64,000 nucleotides of DNA from Bacillus sp. NTK071 (GTDB lineage Bacteria; Bacillota; Bacilli; Bacillales; Guptibacillaceae), in assembly GCF_017303315.1 (NCBI RefSeq), contig NZ_JAFKOI010000006.1, positions 1 through 64,000 on the forward strand. Reading direction: 5' to 3'. Position numbers and translations under genes: made by a program. How positions within the stretch are numbered: the stretch's first letter is position 1; each line of letters starts with the position of its first letter. Of the stretch, positions 17,858 through 25,786 are shown piece after piece. The notes under the pieces were generated by a model that was not told the origin of the DNA, ran no database searches, and saw only the letters and a program-made list of their open reading frames with translations.

Positions 17858-18846
17858 ATAACGAGTAGACGGTCATCTGATTTAATAGGATACGTTGGAG
17901 GTGGATTCATGACGAGTTCATCTCCTCTTTTTACTCCAATCAAGAGGATGTCTTTTTCGTTTAGTCGCTGTGCTACATCACAAAATGAATCTTCATTGAA
18001 ATGCTCGGCGCTCATAAACCCAAGCTGATTAGGTTTCAGATGAGTTAGCATCTCAAGTAACGTTGTTGAAATTCCATGTGAGAACACACTATTTGTCATC
18101 ACGGTACTGAGTAGATGGGCACTCTCAATAATTTCATCAGCGCCAGCACGTTCAGCATTCACAATTTGTTCTGGAGATAGAATCTCCACAATCGTATAGA
18201 TCGAGGGGTTAATTCCCTTTACGGTCAAAAGCGTTAGGATTGTTTGCATATCAACTTCAAGCTCACTTTTGTATTGATCAGCTGTGATGAGAACGGTTTG
18301 GGCATCTTTCACATTTGCACTACGTAACGTATTATCCTCACCTGGATTCCCACGAATAAAATGAATGCCTTCTTTTTGAAGTGGGTTTTCAGTCAGAGAA
18401 TGGTCAATTAAGACAATTGCTCGTTCCGGCTGGTTAGAAAGCAGTGCTTTAATCGTATGCCTGCTCCTCGAATTCCAGCCAACAACAACAACATGGTTAC
18501 TCCGCTCATAGCTTCGCTCACCACGGCCGAGCGCACCCTGTGTTATCACAAAAGATGAGGCAAGCTTTGCCATATAAAATGTCATAAATCCTGCACCAAA
18601 CATGATAAAGATCATGGCAACAGATTTTCCTATAACTGATTCAGGTGAGGTATCTCCATAGCCGATCGTGGAAGCTGTCACGATCGCAAACCATACACCA
18701 TCAAAAACACTTGGAAACATCTCTGGCTCTATCAGATGCATAATAAAACCCATTGTAACAAGAATAAGTACAATTAAAACACCGAGTTGTAATACCGGTG
18801 GATACCGAGATATATAATAAACGAAGTCACGCATTCTCAATTTCAA
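17848..18846 (-). CDS. yugO: Potassium channel with RCK domain (YugO)
   Basis: 332 aa from a TTG start just behind AAAGGAG; upstream ATGs exist but have no ribosome binding site. Two membrane helices flank a pore loop with the K+ selectivity filter TIGYGD, followed by a Rossmann-type RCK domain (VVVVGWNSRSRHTIKALL) and a RCK C-lobe. This is the MthK-like two-helix architecture. In B. subtilis YugO releases K+ in biofilm electrical signalling; the same basic K+ efflux role is likely here. Confidence 0.92.
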   Translation of the reverse strand: MKLRMRDFVYYISRYPPVLQLGVLIVLILVTMGFIMHLIEPEMFPSVFDGVWFAIVTASTIGYGDTSPESVIGKSVAMIFIMFGAGFMTFYMAKLASSFVITQGALGRGERSYERSNHVVVVGWNSRSRHTIKALLSNQPERAIVLIDHSLTENPLQKEGIHFIRGNPGEDNTLRSANVKDAQTVLITADQYKSELEVDMQTILTLLTVKGINPSIYTIVEILSPEQIVNAERAGADEIIESAHLLSTVMTNSVFSHGISTTLLEMLTHLKPNQLGFMSAEHFNEDSFCDVAQRLNEKDILLIGVKRGDELVMNPPPTYPIKSDDRLLVIHT

Positions 18847-18964
18847 ACGCTCTCCTTTCTCCACTCCCATTATGCCCATCATTAACTGGAAAAAAACGAC
18901 ACGATTGTGATCAATCGCAATAGGGTAAAGAAAGGATATGACAGTTTAAAAAAGGGTGATCAAC

Positions 18965-19273
18965 ATGAGAACTATATCATCATTCCTCGTATCGGTCGTT
19001 CGCCTCATCTTCGGCATCATCGAAGCGATTCTAGGAATTCGTATATTATTGAAATTATTCAGCGCAAACCCAGGGGCACCGTTCGTCCAATGGATCTACG
19101 ACTTCTCAGCTCCATTGTTATATCCGTTCAGAAATATCTTTCCAACCACGGAATTCGCCGGGCAATACGTTGTTGAATTCTCTGCGGTGTTTGCACTGAT
19201 TGTGTATAGCATAATTGCATCGCTAATTGTTCGATTTGTGGCGATGGGATTAATTGATCGGGAGAGAAGATAG
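18965..19273 (+). CDS. YggT family membrane protein
   Basis: 102 aa from the ATG behind AAGGGTG; an in-frame GTG 9 bp earlier overlaps the ribosome binding site. Two long hydrophobic helices surround a NPGAPFVQWIYDFSAPLLYPFRNIFPT-like loop (the quoted loop is typical of YggT). The family is linked to membrane protein assembly or osmotic behaviour in other bacteria; its role here is unknown. Confidence 0.87.
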   Translation: MRTISSFLVSVVRLIFGIIEAILGIRILLKLFSANPGAPFVQWIYDFSAPLLYPFRNIFPTTEFAGQYVVEFSAVFALIVYSIIASLIVRFVAMGLIDRERR

Positions 19274-19280
19274 GGTAGAA

Positions 19281-19308
19281 GAACGCTTGAGAAGAGCGTT
19301 TCTTTTAT
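19281..19308 (+). terminator. Intrinsic terminator after yggT-like gene
   Basis: AACGCT/AGCGTT stem followed by TTCTTTT, 8 bp after the stop. Confidence 0.7.
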
Positions 19309-19324
19309 TATGGAAAAGATGAAG

Positions 19325-19356
19325 AAACCCTCGTGCATTCGCATGAGGGTTTTTAT
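19325..19356. terminator. Second intrinsic terminator
   Basis: AAACCCTC and GAGGGTTT pair around a GTGCATTCGCAT loop region, with a T-run on +. It backs up the preceding terminator. Confidence 0.75.
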
Positions 19357-19490
19357 TGAGAGAGTATAGTGAAATAGAAATAACCATCAGCCCAAATTTC
19401 TAAAAAAGGATTATTCTTGATTTAAGTCAATGAAAACCTTCCTCAGACAACATACAATCGAGATAACATCAACGTCTGGGAGGTTTTTAT

Positions 19491-20189
19491 ATGAAATCAA
19501 AGAGAACAACGAAACAAAACATGCAGCAGAAAGCGGCAGTCTTTTCTGGTGTTGCACTACTTGTCATGACAGTTACTGTAATTTTTGCTCAGGGATATGT
19601 TCACAGTTCATTAGTCATTGATGGAGATGCAGTAGCGACATTGAAAAACATCCATGCATCTCAAGCCTTGTTTCGTCTTGAGGTACTTGGATGGCTTATC
19701 ATTTTTATGACGGATCTGATCGTATCATGGGGTTTTTATCTATTCTTGAAGCCCTTCCATCAAGGATACGCATTATTAGCCGGTGGGCTTCGTTTCCTTT
19801 ACACAGCTATTCTAGCCATTGCGGTTTCACATCTTGTGATAACCAATAATCTTGTTCAGAATTCATCGGATCGAGTGGCACAGCAAGCGATGGATTCCAT
19901 CACAGCTTTTGAAGCAATCTGGTCATTTGGATTAATCATTTTTGGGCTTCATCTGATCGCAGTCGGCTTGGTCGCAATAGCTACAAAAAAGATACCGAAA
20001 GTGATGAGCATTCTAGTCATTATTGCGGGCTTCAGCTATTCCCTTATTCATTTCATGTACAATTTCATGCCACATATTGAAAATTTTACAGGGTTACTAG
20101 AATTGATTCTGATGGCACCAATGGTAATCGGTGAATTAGGTTTTGGGATATGGTTATTGGTGAAAGGGAGAAAAGTGACGATGGACTAA
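19491..20189 (+). CDS. DUF4386 family membrane protein
   Basis: 232 aa with about six hydrophobic helices. The loop after helix 1 (VIDGDAVATLKNIHASQALFRL) and later segments (SFGLIIFGLHLIAVG, FSYSLIHFMYNF) match DUF4386, a family of unknown function. GGGAGG precedes the ATG. Its last 4 bp overlap the end of the convergent Crp/Fnr-type regulator. Confidence 0.78.
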   Translation: MKSKRTTKQNMQQKAAVFSGVALLVMTVTVIFAQGYVHSSLVIDGDAVATLKNIHASQALFRLEVLGWLIIFMTDLIVSWGFYLFLKPFHQGYALLAGGLRFLYTAILAIAVSHLVITNNLVQNSSDRVAQQAMDSITAFEAIWSFGLIIFGLHLIAVGLVAIATKKIPKVMSILVIIAGFSYSLIHFMYNFMPHIENFTGLLELILMAPMVIGELGFGIWLLVKGRKVTMD

Positions 20190-20782
20190 TCAACTATTCT
20201 GAGGTGATTTGCTACGGACCGTTTCTTAATACGACTTAGAGATTCTGGCTTAATTCCCAGGTAGCTTGCTAGTTGGTACTGGGGTACCCGATCAATTAAA
20301 TCTGGTCTTTTTTTCATCAAGTTTTGATAGCGCTCTTCTGGTGTCGAAGAGATGAAAGAGGAGAAATCATCCCTTATAGCACCCATATCTTCTTCCATCA
20401 TTTTGCGAGTCATGTCCTCTAACAACGGATGCATGTCGTAAGCTTTCTGCTCAGTAGATAGATCACCTACAACAAGCGTACAGTCTTCCAAACAGCTAAG
20501 AGAATATGGAGATACTTTGTCAGGAGTATGCTGATTAAAGATCGTGGCACTCTGTTCCTCCGTAAAGAAATTGTACGTATTCTCATTTCCATTTTCATCT
20601 ACAGCGTAAAGCCTGACACACCCTTTTAGAACAAAATAGCATTTGTCAGGAATTTCTCCCTGATGTAAAAGGATCGTTCCTTTCTTAAAAGCAGCAACAG
20701 GAACATCTACTGTCAGTTTTCTTAATTCGGATTCACTAAGATCAGAAAAGCGTTTCATATACTGGATAAGGACATCTTTCAT
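20186..20782 (-). CDS. Crp/Fnr-family transcriptional regulator
   Basis: 198 aa from the ATG behind GGGAG. Residues about 5-110 form a cyclic-nucleotide-binding fold (FKKGTILLHQGEIPDKCYFVLKG) and the C-terminal 45 residues a winged helix-turn-helix (YQLASYLGIKPESLSRIKKR). No FNR-type cysteine cluster is seen, so it is not an iron-sulfur oxygen sensor. Many such proteins in Firmicutes lack known ligands. It is transcribed alone, convergent with the DUF4386 gene. Confidence 0.88.
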   Translation of the reverse strand: MKDVLIQYMKRFSDLSESELRKLTVDVPVAAFKKGTILLHQGEIPDKCYFVLKGCVRLYAVDENGNENTYNFFTEEQSATIFNQHTPDKVSPYSLSCLEDCTLVVGDLSTEQKAYDMHPLLEDMTRKMMEEDMGAIRDDFSSFISSTPEERYQNLMKKRPDLIDRVPQYQLASYLGIKPESLSRIKKRSVANHLRIVD

Positions 20783-20964
20783 GAAAGTCATCTCCCTAAT
20801 CAAGATTTGTATTTACACGTAAGTATAACAATAGGAAACGGGTATAGGTAAGGCGGATTATAACAGCTTATTCAACTAACTAAGCAAATCCGCAAAAAAA
20901 TTAAACATGATGCTTATACTCATTAGTATACTTAATGAAAAAGCTAAAGTAGGGGGAGATTAGG

Positions 20965-21144
20965 TTGAATCTATTTTTCTTCATTTCAGTAATTGTTGGG
21001 ATGACTTATATTTTTTTGTGTTTTGTATTCCACTTTGACTTTAAAAAGAAGAAATTAGAGCTAGAAGAAAAGAAACTAGAGTTGGAACATAGGAAGTTTG
21101 AAGTCAATGAAGAAACTCAGGAACAAGGAGAAGAAAAGCTTTGA
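20965..21144 (+). CDS. Small membrane protein with charged coiled-coil tail
   Basis: 59 aa starting at TTG, 7 bp after a strong AGGGGGAG ribosome binding site. Residues 2-24 are one hydrophobic helix (FFFISVIVGMTYIFLCFVF), then a Lys/Glu heptad-like region (KKKLELEEKKLELEHRKFE) predicted to be helical and coiled coil. The function is unknown. The topology recalls small membrane-associated helper proteins of the phage-shock or PspC type, but there is no sequence match I can assert. Confidence 0.6.
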   Translation: MNLFFFISVIVGMTYIFLCFVFHFDFKKKKLELEEKKLELEHRKFEVNEETQEQGEEKL

Positions 21145-21298
21145 AAAGAGTCCAATGATTAATAGGTCTTCACTATACATCTCATACTATGGTAATTTGT
21201 CGATGACCACTTTCACATATTTCAAAAAACAAGTTGCCCTCTTAATAAAAGCTATGATAAAATAAATTTTGTCGACAGGAAATCGCTGTCATTTATAC

Positions 21299-21371
21299 GG
21301 GGCATTAGCTCAGCTGGGAGAGCGCTACACTGGCAGTGTAGAGGTCAGCGGTTCGAGCCCGCTATGCTCCA
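21299..21371 (+). tRNA. tRNA-Ala (anticodon GGC)
   Basis: 73 nt fold as a complete cloverleaf. The acceptor stem GGGGCAT/ATGCTCC contains the G3-U70 wobble pair that identifies alanine tRNAs, the anticodon loop is CTGGCAG (anticodon GGC, reading GCC/GCU), and the T arm is AGCGG-TTCGAGC-CCGCT. The CCA end is not encoded. Its 3' half (from 21329) is the attachment site for the island that follows. Confidence 0.97.
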
Positions 21372-21374
21372 TCA
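21329..21374 (+). repeat. attL-like 46-bp direct repeat in the tRNA-Ala 3' end
   Basis: These 46 bp recur exactly at 41398-41443. The repeat begins in the anticodon stem-loop and runs 3 bp past the tRNA, as expected when a tyrosine integrase uses a tRNA gene as attB and restores the gene on integration. Confidence 0.92.
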
Positions 21375-21378
21375 ATGG

Positions 21379-21414
21379 AAAACCCCCTCTTGCGGAAGCA
21401 GGAGGGGGTTTTTG
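21379..21414 (+). terminator. Intrinsic terminator of the tRNA gene
   Basis: AACCCCCTC/GAGGGGGTT stem with T-run, 8 bp after tRNA-Ala. It lies inside the island boundary, so the integrated DNA brought it or the original one was displaced. Confidence 0.85.
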
Positions 21415-21588
21415 TGGTTTTGGAATATAAGGTTTAAGTGTAGTCATAATAGTGATATATGGTACAGATCGACTCGTATTGTCTTTGGTTTTCTTCAATA
21501 TCATTTACCAAGTGATCTATTTCCTTTTCATCGCTAATTCGGTTATTCTTACAAATAATAAACTCCTTATATTTACATACAGATATCT

Positions 21589-22122
21589 CTATAAACGAAT
21601 ATACGACAATAATAAACCGCTTTCATTTTGCTGGATGACTTTAAAATCATTTCTATGATAAAACTCCATTAACTCTCTGTTTTCTTGAAATTCTACACAA
21701 ACGAATCGTAAAGCTGATAAGTCAAATATACGTTGGCAATTTTCAAGAGCGTATTCTAAAATTTCTTTGCCCTTTACGACTTTTTTATAATGATCATTTC
21801 TTCCTAATTGAGCAATTAGTATTGTATTGAAGGTAACGGCATTTTTGTCACCGGTTAGCTTACGTCGGGTGTTTCCAGAAACTTCTTCAGAAAAGTGGAA
21901 GGGTTTAATTAATAGGGTGAAGTAACCCACGATGTCTTTGTTAGTAGGATGAATAATGAGGCTCGTACGGGTAAGAGATCTTTTTTCGTTAGGGATCGAA
22001 TTATTATGTAAGAAAGACTCCACGTCTTTGTTTTTACAAGTAAAGAATCTGGAAAGGTAATCATACAGTGTTTCTTCCTCTCCAGAGACCCCGATCAAAC
22101 TAGATAGACTAATTATTTCCAT
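21589..22122 (-). CDS. GNAT-fold acetyltransferase, toxin-like
   Basis: 177 aa. The central part (SLIIHPTNKDIVGYFTLLIKPF; TILIAQLGRND) and C-terminal part (ILEYALENCQRI...FVCVEF, then ELMEFYHRNDF) follow the GNAT fold. In GNAT toxins of the TacT/AtaT type, the enzyme acetylates charged aminoacyl-tRNA. Its start overlaps the end of the preceding small gene by 10 bp (ATGGAAATAA), a translationally coupled arrangement typical of type II toxin-antitoxin pairs. The toxin role is inferred from context. Confidence 0.65.
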   Translation of the reverse strand: MEIISLSSLIGVSGEEETLYDYLSRFFTCKNKDVESFLHNNSIPNEKRSLTRTSLIIHPTNKDIVGYFTLLIKPFHFSEEVSGNTRRKLTGDKNAVTFNTILIAQLGRNDHYKKVVKGKEILEYALENCQRIFDLSALRFVCVEFQENRELMEFYHRNDFKVIQQNESGLLLSYIRL

Positions 22123-22289
22123 TTGTTTGATTTTAAGATCTTTGCTGCGTGAGCAATTCTTTCATCTTTAGTTAAATTCAAATCATTGAAAGCATTAGTT
22201 TGTCTAATTTTTTTACGTGGAGTCTCAAGAATTTGACTTACTTCATCTTCATTAAGAACAAATTTTCCTGTTATGGCGGTAGTAGCCAT
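22113..22289 (-). CDS. Small antitoxin-like protein paired with the GNAT gene
   Basis: 58 aa from the ATG preceded by GAGGAGG at 8 bp; a TTG 24 bp earlier, behind AGGAGGT, is an equally possible start. The protein has a short beta-like N-terminus (ITGKFVLNEDEVSQIL) and a basic helical C-terminus (DERIAHAAKILKSNKWK). It does not clearly match the ribbon-helix-helix DUF1778 antitoxins. Its role as antitoxin is inferred from order, size and coupling with the GNAT gene. Confidence 0.55.
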   Translation of the reverse strand: MATTAITGKFVLNEDEVSQILETPRKKIRQTNAFNDLNLTKDERIAHAAKILKSNKWK

Positions 22290-22573
22290 ATCCATTTCCT
22301 CCTCTTCGCACAATTTTATCACCTCCTAATTTGAACATAGGGGGTAACATTATATGCGTTATTAACCCATATTATACCACTTGAAGGTTTTTTAAGACAG
22401 TAGAAGGTATTGATTATTAAAGAGAAGGAATCACGGGGATGGTTCTAGTGATGCTATCTAGAAATAACAATGTTTGCGTGGTTCTAGATTGGGATCAGAT
22501 ATAGCAGTATCCTTGTATCATTAACGGTTCTAAAGATTCACTTTAAATTGATATTTCGCAGCAATACTCAAAG

Positions 22574-22620
22574 AAAACCCAGATGATCTAACCATATCGA
22601 TTAGATCATCTGGGTTTTTT
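22574..22620 (+). terminator. Strong intrinsic terminator in an otherwise empty region
   Basis: An 18-bp perfect stem (22574-22591 with 22601-22618) followed by a T-run. No intact + strand gene precedes it, so it probably belonged to a lost gene. In 22290-22910 I otherwise see only this and two inverted copies of a GGGACAGGT-containing hairpin (22692-22714 and 22824-22847). Confidence 0.75.
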
Positions 22621-22910
22621 ATGTACACGAGTAAGTCAGTAGACTCTGTAAGCTGATTGCTTCTTTTTCTATATAAAGATAAAAGAGGAATGAGGGACAG
22701 GTTCGTCGTCCCTCGCAACATGTCTACAATCAATGAAGTTTATGAATTTTATTAAGACACACTTCAGCCATTTTAATGTTTGCAAAAGGAATTTTTCCAC
22801 TAACTATTGTTTATTAAATCCTTATGGGGACGTTGTACCTGTCCCTCCTTCCCTCGATCTGGATCATCAGAAATTGGAACGTGAAATTGAATGAGAAAGG
22901 TAGGTTGGAA

Positions 22911-23321
22911 ATGATGCGGAAACGCCAAAACGTTACATTACATGAAGAAACGATTGATTTAATAAATGAGTATCAAGAGCAACATCATATTCGATATCCC
23001 GGTGAAGCGTTGGACCGTATGGTTGCGGAATGGGAAGAACAACAGTCGAAGGATCATTCGCTAGAATATGTGATGAGTTTGATGGCGAATCGTTTTCAAG
23101 AGGTCTTTTCTGATGAGATGAAACGGTTACGGTTAGCAGCAAACAGCACTAACAAAAATACGCAAGTGCTTCTCGAATTAATGAATGGGTTTGCAATGGA
23201 TCAAAATTTGGAGAGCTGTGTCACCACACAGCTTTTTGAGAGTCAGACAATGAAAGATGCGAGGGAAGCTGTTGAAGAACGGATCATTCATCAACGTCTA
23301 AAAAGAATTAGTGGGGACTAG
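22911..23321 (+). CDS. RHH-like N-terminus protein of plasmid/ICE type, unknown function
   Basis: 136 aa from ATG-ATG behind AGGTAGG. Residues 4-45 (RQNVTLHEETIDLINEYQ...YPGEALDRMVAEW) look like a strand-helix-helix DNA-binding unit, followed by a helical region. Its place just before ArdC-type and primase genes suggests a mobile-element accessory or control protein. I cannot name a family with confidence. The codon use resembles the neighbouring mobile remnants. Confidence 0.55.
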   Translation: MMRKRQNVTLHEETIDLINEYQEQHHIRYPGEALDRMVAEWEEQQSKDHSLEYVMSLMANRFQEVFSDEMKRLRLAANSTNKNTQVLLELMNGFAMDQNLESCVTTQLFESQTMKDAREAVEERIIHQRLKRISGD

Positions 23322-23385
23322 GAGAAGGGGATATCAACTTATTTTATTTTTTCATTACTTTTAAATATCGAGAGGAGTTGGATTC

Positions 23386-23667
23386 ATGTTGTTGTTCGAT
23401 CAAAACTATGAGATGGGTGTATTTAAAGGTTTCGGGAATAAAAACAATCTAATCATCGAGGTAGGCTCTCAAGAATATGTGCTTGAATTAAACAAAGAAG
23501 AGATAGCTGATGTCGTCTACCATTTAATGCATCATGAGAACTTACTCATTCCTTTTAATAAAGAAACGCAGCAGTTGGTTTTACGTTCTGATCAAACCTA
23601 TGCTGAAGAAGAAATGGATGAGCTCATGAATATCAGTGATGGAGCTGATGAACATGGCGAAGAGTAA
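23386..23667 (+). CDS. Small acidic mobile-element protein, unknown function
   Basis: 93 aa with GAGGAG before the ATG. A short beta-rich N-terminus (FKGFGNKNNLIIEVGSQEYVLEL) leads to an acidic C-terminus (EEEMDELMNISDGADEHGEE). It overlaps the ArdC-like gene by 14 bp, so the two were translated together. I recognise no family. It probably belongs to the same lost plasmid or conjugative element. Confidence 0.55.
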   Translation: MLLFDQNYEMGVFKGFGNKNNLIIEVGSQEYVLELNKEEIADVVYHLMHHENLLIPFNKETQQLVLRSDQTYAEEEMDELMNISDGADEHGEE

Positions 23668-25145
23668 GCGAGCTTATCAAAAAAAGTCACCTGAACAAGT
23701 CAAAGAGGAAATTGAAAAACTCACGGCTGGAATGGAAGAACGTATTTCAAATCATTTTCATTCGCCGGTCCAGTTAAAAGAGTACTTGGACTTCATGGGA
23801 AAGTTTTATCGCTATTCTCCTCGAAATACAGCACTCATTGAATCCCAGTTTCAAGGAGCTGAAGCTGTTGGTTCATATACATTTTGGAAGGAAAAAGCTT
23901 TCCAGTGAATAAAAAGGAAAAATCCATTAAAATACTTGTGCCTAATCGATTAGGAAAGCAATTTCAAAATAAAGAGGGGGAATGGATCCCTCTTAAAAAA
24001 GCTACCAAACAAGAAAAACAACTAGTGAATGACGGCCAACTCGATAAACGAGATGGTCGTCTTGTTTTTTCTACAGGAAGTATATTTGATATTTCTCAAA
24101 CAAGCGCAACCCAAAAGGATTTACCTCAAATTTTTCCGAACAAGTGGATCGATGGCGAGGTTGAGCATTACAGTCAATTACGGAAGGGATGGAGGCGATT
24201 GCAGAAAAGAATAACATTCGTATTGTGAAGCCTTATGAGGAGCTTGGGGCAACAAAAGGAGTCAGTTATACAGAAAGAGGAGAGGTAGCTCTTAATCCCC
24301 GAAATTCCGAACGTCAAGATGCGAAGACTTTACTCCATGAGCTTACACATGCCAAACTCCATACAAAGGACAATTTCAACGCCTACTCAAAACCTGAAAA
24401 AGAATTTCAGGCAGAAATGACAGCTTATACTGTTGCTTCTTATTTTAATATTGATACTAGTGACTACTCGTTAGATTATTTGCATCACTGGACGAAGGGG
24501 CATGAATTTAACGATCATGAGAGGTTGCTACAAGAAGTTCAGGTAACAGCTAAAGAATTTATTTCGACAATGGAAGAATCTATGAACCAAGAAAAGGAAG
24601 GAGAAAAAACTATGAGTTTTTGTGAATCAAAACATGAAATGAAAGAGGATAAAAAAGAAAGAGAGGGAATATCTACTGAAAAGCTTTCGGAACTGTACCG
24701 AAGCCAAGTGAGCAAGGCTGAGAAGTATAGCGGACCTTTTAATAAGAAAGAAAAACTTGAAGAGCAATATTCTCATCAAGACTTTAAAGATGCTTATAAA
24801 AGAGAGATTACGAATTTTTTTGAACCAATGGTCGGAAAAGGATTAGATAAAGAAGAAAACAATGATTGGCAAGAACGTTTGAGAAAGATACGTACTTTTC
24901 AAGATACTCATAGTAAAGAAGAGGTGTATCAACTTAAAAAGGACTCTCTTCAAGAATTGAAAGAAATTCCTTTAACGGATTGCGAAGAGCAGCGACTATC
25001 CCGAATAGAAAATAAGATGGATCGAGAGTTCCATGAAGAGAAAGGAAAAAAAAGCATCACTTCGGAAGTGAGGAATGGAAAGGAGAATAAGGAGGCTTTT
25101 CAGCAGAAGGAAAAGCCAAAAGAAAAAGTAGAGATCGAACGATAG
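23654..25145 (+). pseudogene. ArdC-type antirestriction protein with ImmA/IrrE-like metallopeptidase domain, twice frameshifted
   Basis: The reading runs through three frames. Frame one (23654 to about 23895) encodes the ssDNA-binding ArdC N-domain (FYRYSPRNTALIESQ, TFWKEK). After an apparent 1-bp loss near 23895 it continues with FPVNKKEKSIKILVP to about 24198, and after a second 1-bp loss with MEAIAEKNNIRIVKPYEELG, the zinc motif HELTH (LLHELTHAKLH) and a long charged tail. Intact ArdC-like proteins protect incoming plasmid DNA from restriction. With two frameshifts this copy is probably dead unless they are assembly errors. Confidence 0.8.
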
Positions 25146-25204
25146 GCAGGGAGTTTTCTCCATGTCTTTTTTTTATAGCTAATTTTAGAGAGGAGGAAGT
25201 GCTG

Positions 25205-25308
25205 CATGGCCAAACATGTAATCGCGGACCAAAGATTGCTCGGAATGTGGATCTCATAGATTATCTTGAGCGTAACTCAGAGCCATTGAAGAGAGAGGGA
25301 AGATAACA
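25205..25308 (+). pseudogene. Remnant of a plasmid-type DNA primase (DUF3991/TOPRIM-like)
   Basis: A GAGGAGG site and ATG open a frame (MAKHVIADQ) that is interrupted after a few codons. In the adjacent frame the segment ARNVDLIDYLERNSEPLKRE matches the conserved start of the DUF3991/TOPRIM primases that often follow ArdC genes on Bacillus plasmids and ICEs. It stops at once, so only the first 30 or so codons survive. The rest of 25146-25520 has no recognisable gene. Confidence 0.5.
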
Positions 25309-25520
25309 AAGTAAATGAAATGTGCCTTTTGGATCTTAGAGGCGTAATTTTTATACGATATTTTACTATTATAATGGAGAAGAATGTAGAAATAGCCGAT
25401 GTTATTTACAATAATTGTGATAAAATTATTAGGAGTAAGTGACTAATACTTTTTAAGGGTATTTATGCGTTAAGAGTAAGAAAAAAATAAGAATCAAATA
25501 AATTTGGTGAGGTGTAAAAC

Positions 25521-25763
25521 TTGGAAGTGAAAAGGTTTTGCAAAACGCAAAGAGAGCTTGCCGTTTCGATTAACACTGTTGTTGATGCTTATTGGGATGA
25601 AGATATAACAGAAAAAAAACTACTAGAGGAGATCAACAAACTACATACTCAAAACAAAAATAAAATGATTAAGGGGCGAGATTTTACCACAGTGTTAAAA
25701 CAACATTGTGGCAAGAGACGTTTAGAAGTAGTTGATAACATTTTGAAAATATATCAATTTTAA
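25521..25763 (+). CDS. 80-aa protein heading the DUF499/DUF1156 operon (TIGR04540-like)
   Basis: 80 aa from TTG behind GGTGAGGTG. The sequence (CKTQRELAVSINTVVDAYWDEDITEKKLLEEI...FTTVLKQHCGKRRLEVVDNILK) looks like the small helical TIGR04540 family of unknown function; this assignment is from memory and only moderately sure. It lies 23 bp before the DUF499 gene and is the first gene of the operon. A regulatory or accessory role in the defence system is an inference. Confidence 0.65.
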   Translation: MEVKRFCKTQRELAVSINTVVDAYWDEDITEKKLLEEINKLHTQNKNKMIKGRDFTTVLKQHCGKRRLEVVDNILKIYQF

Positions 25764-25786
25764 TATTAGTTTGGGGAGGATCAAGG

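Noticed and set aside
22530-22733. 67-codon minus-strand frame
   Set aside because: It consists largely of the translated 18-bp terminator palindrome and has no ribosome binding site.
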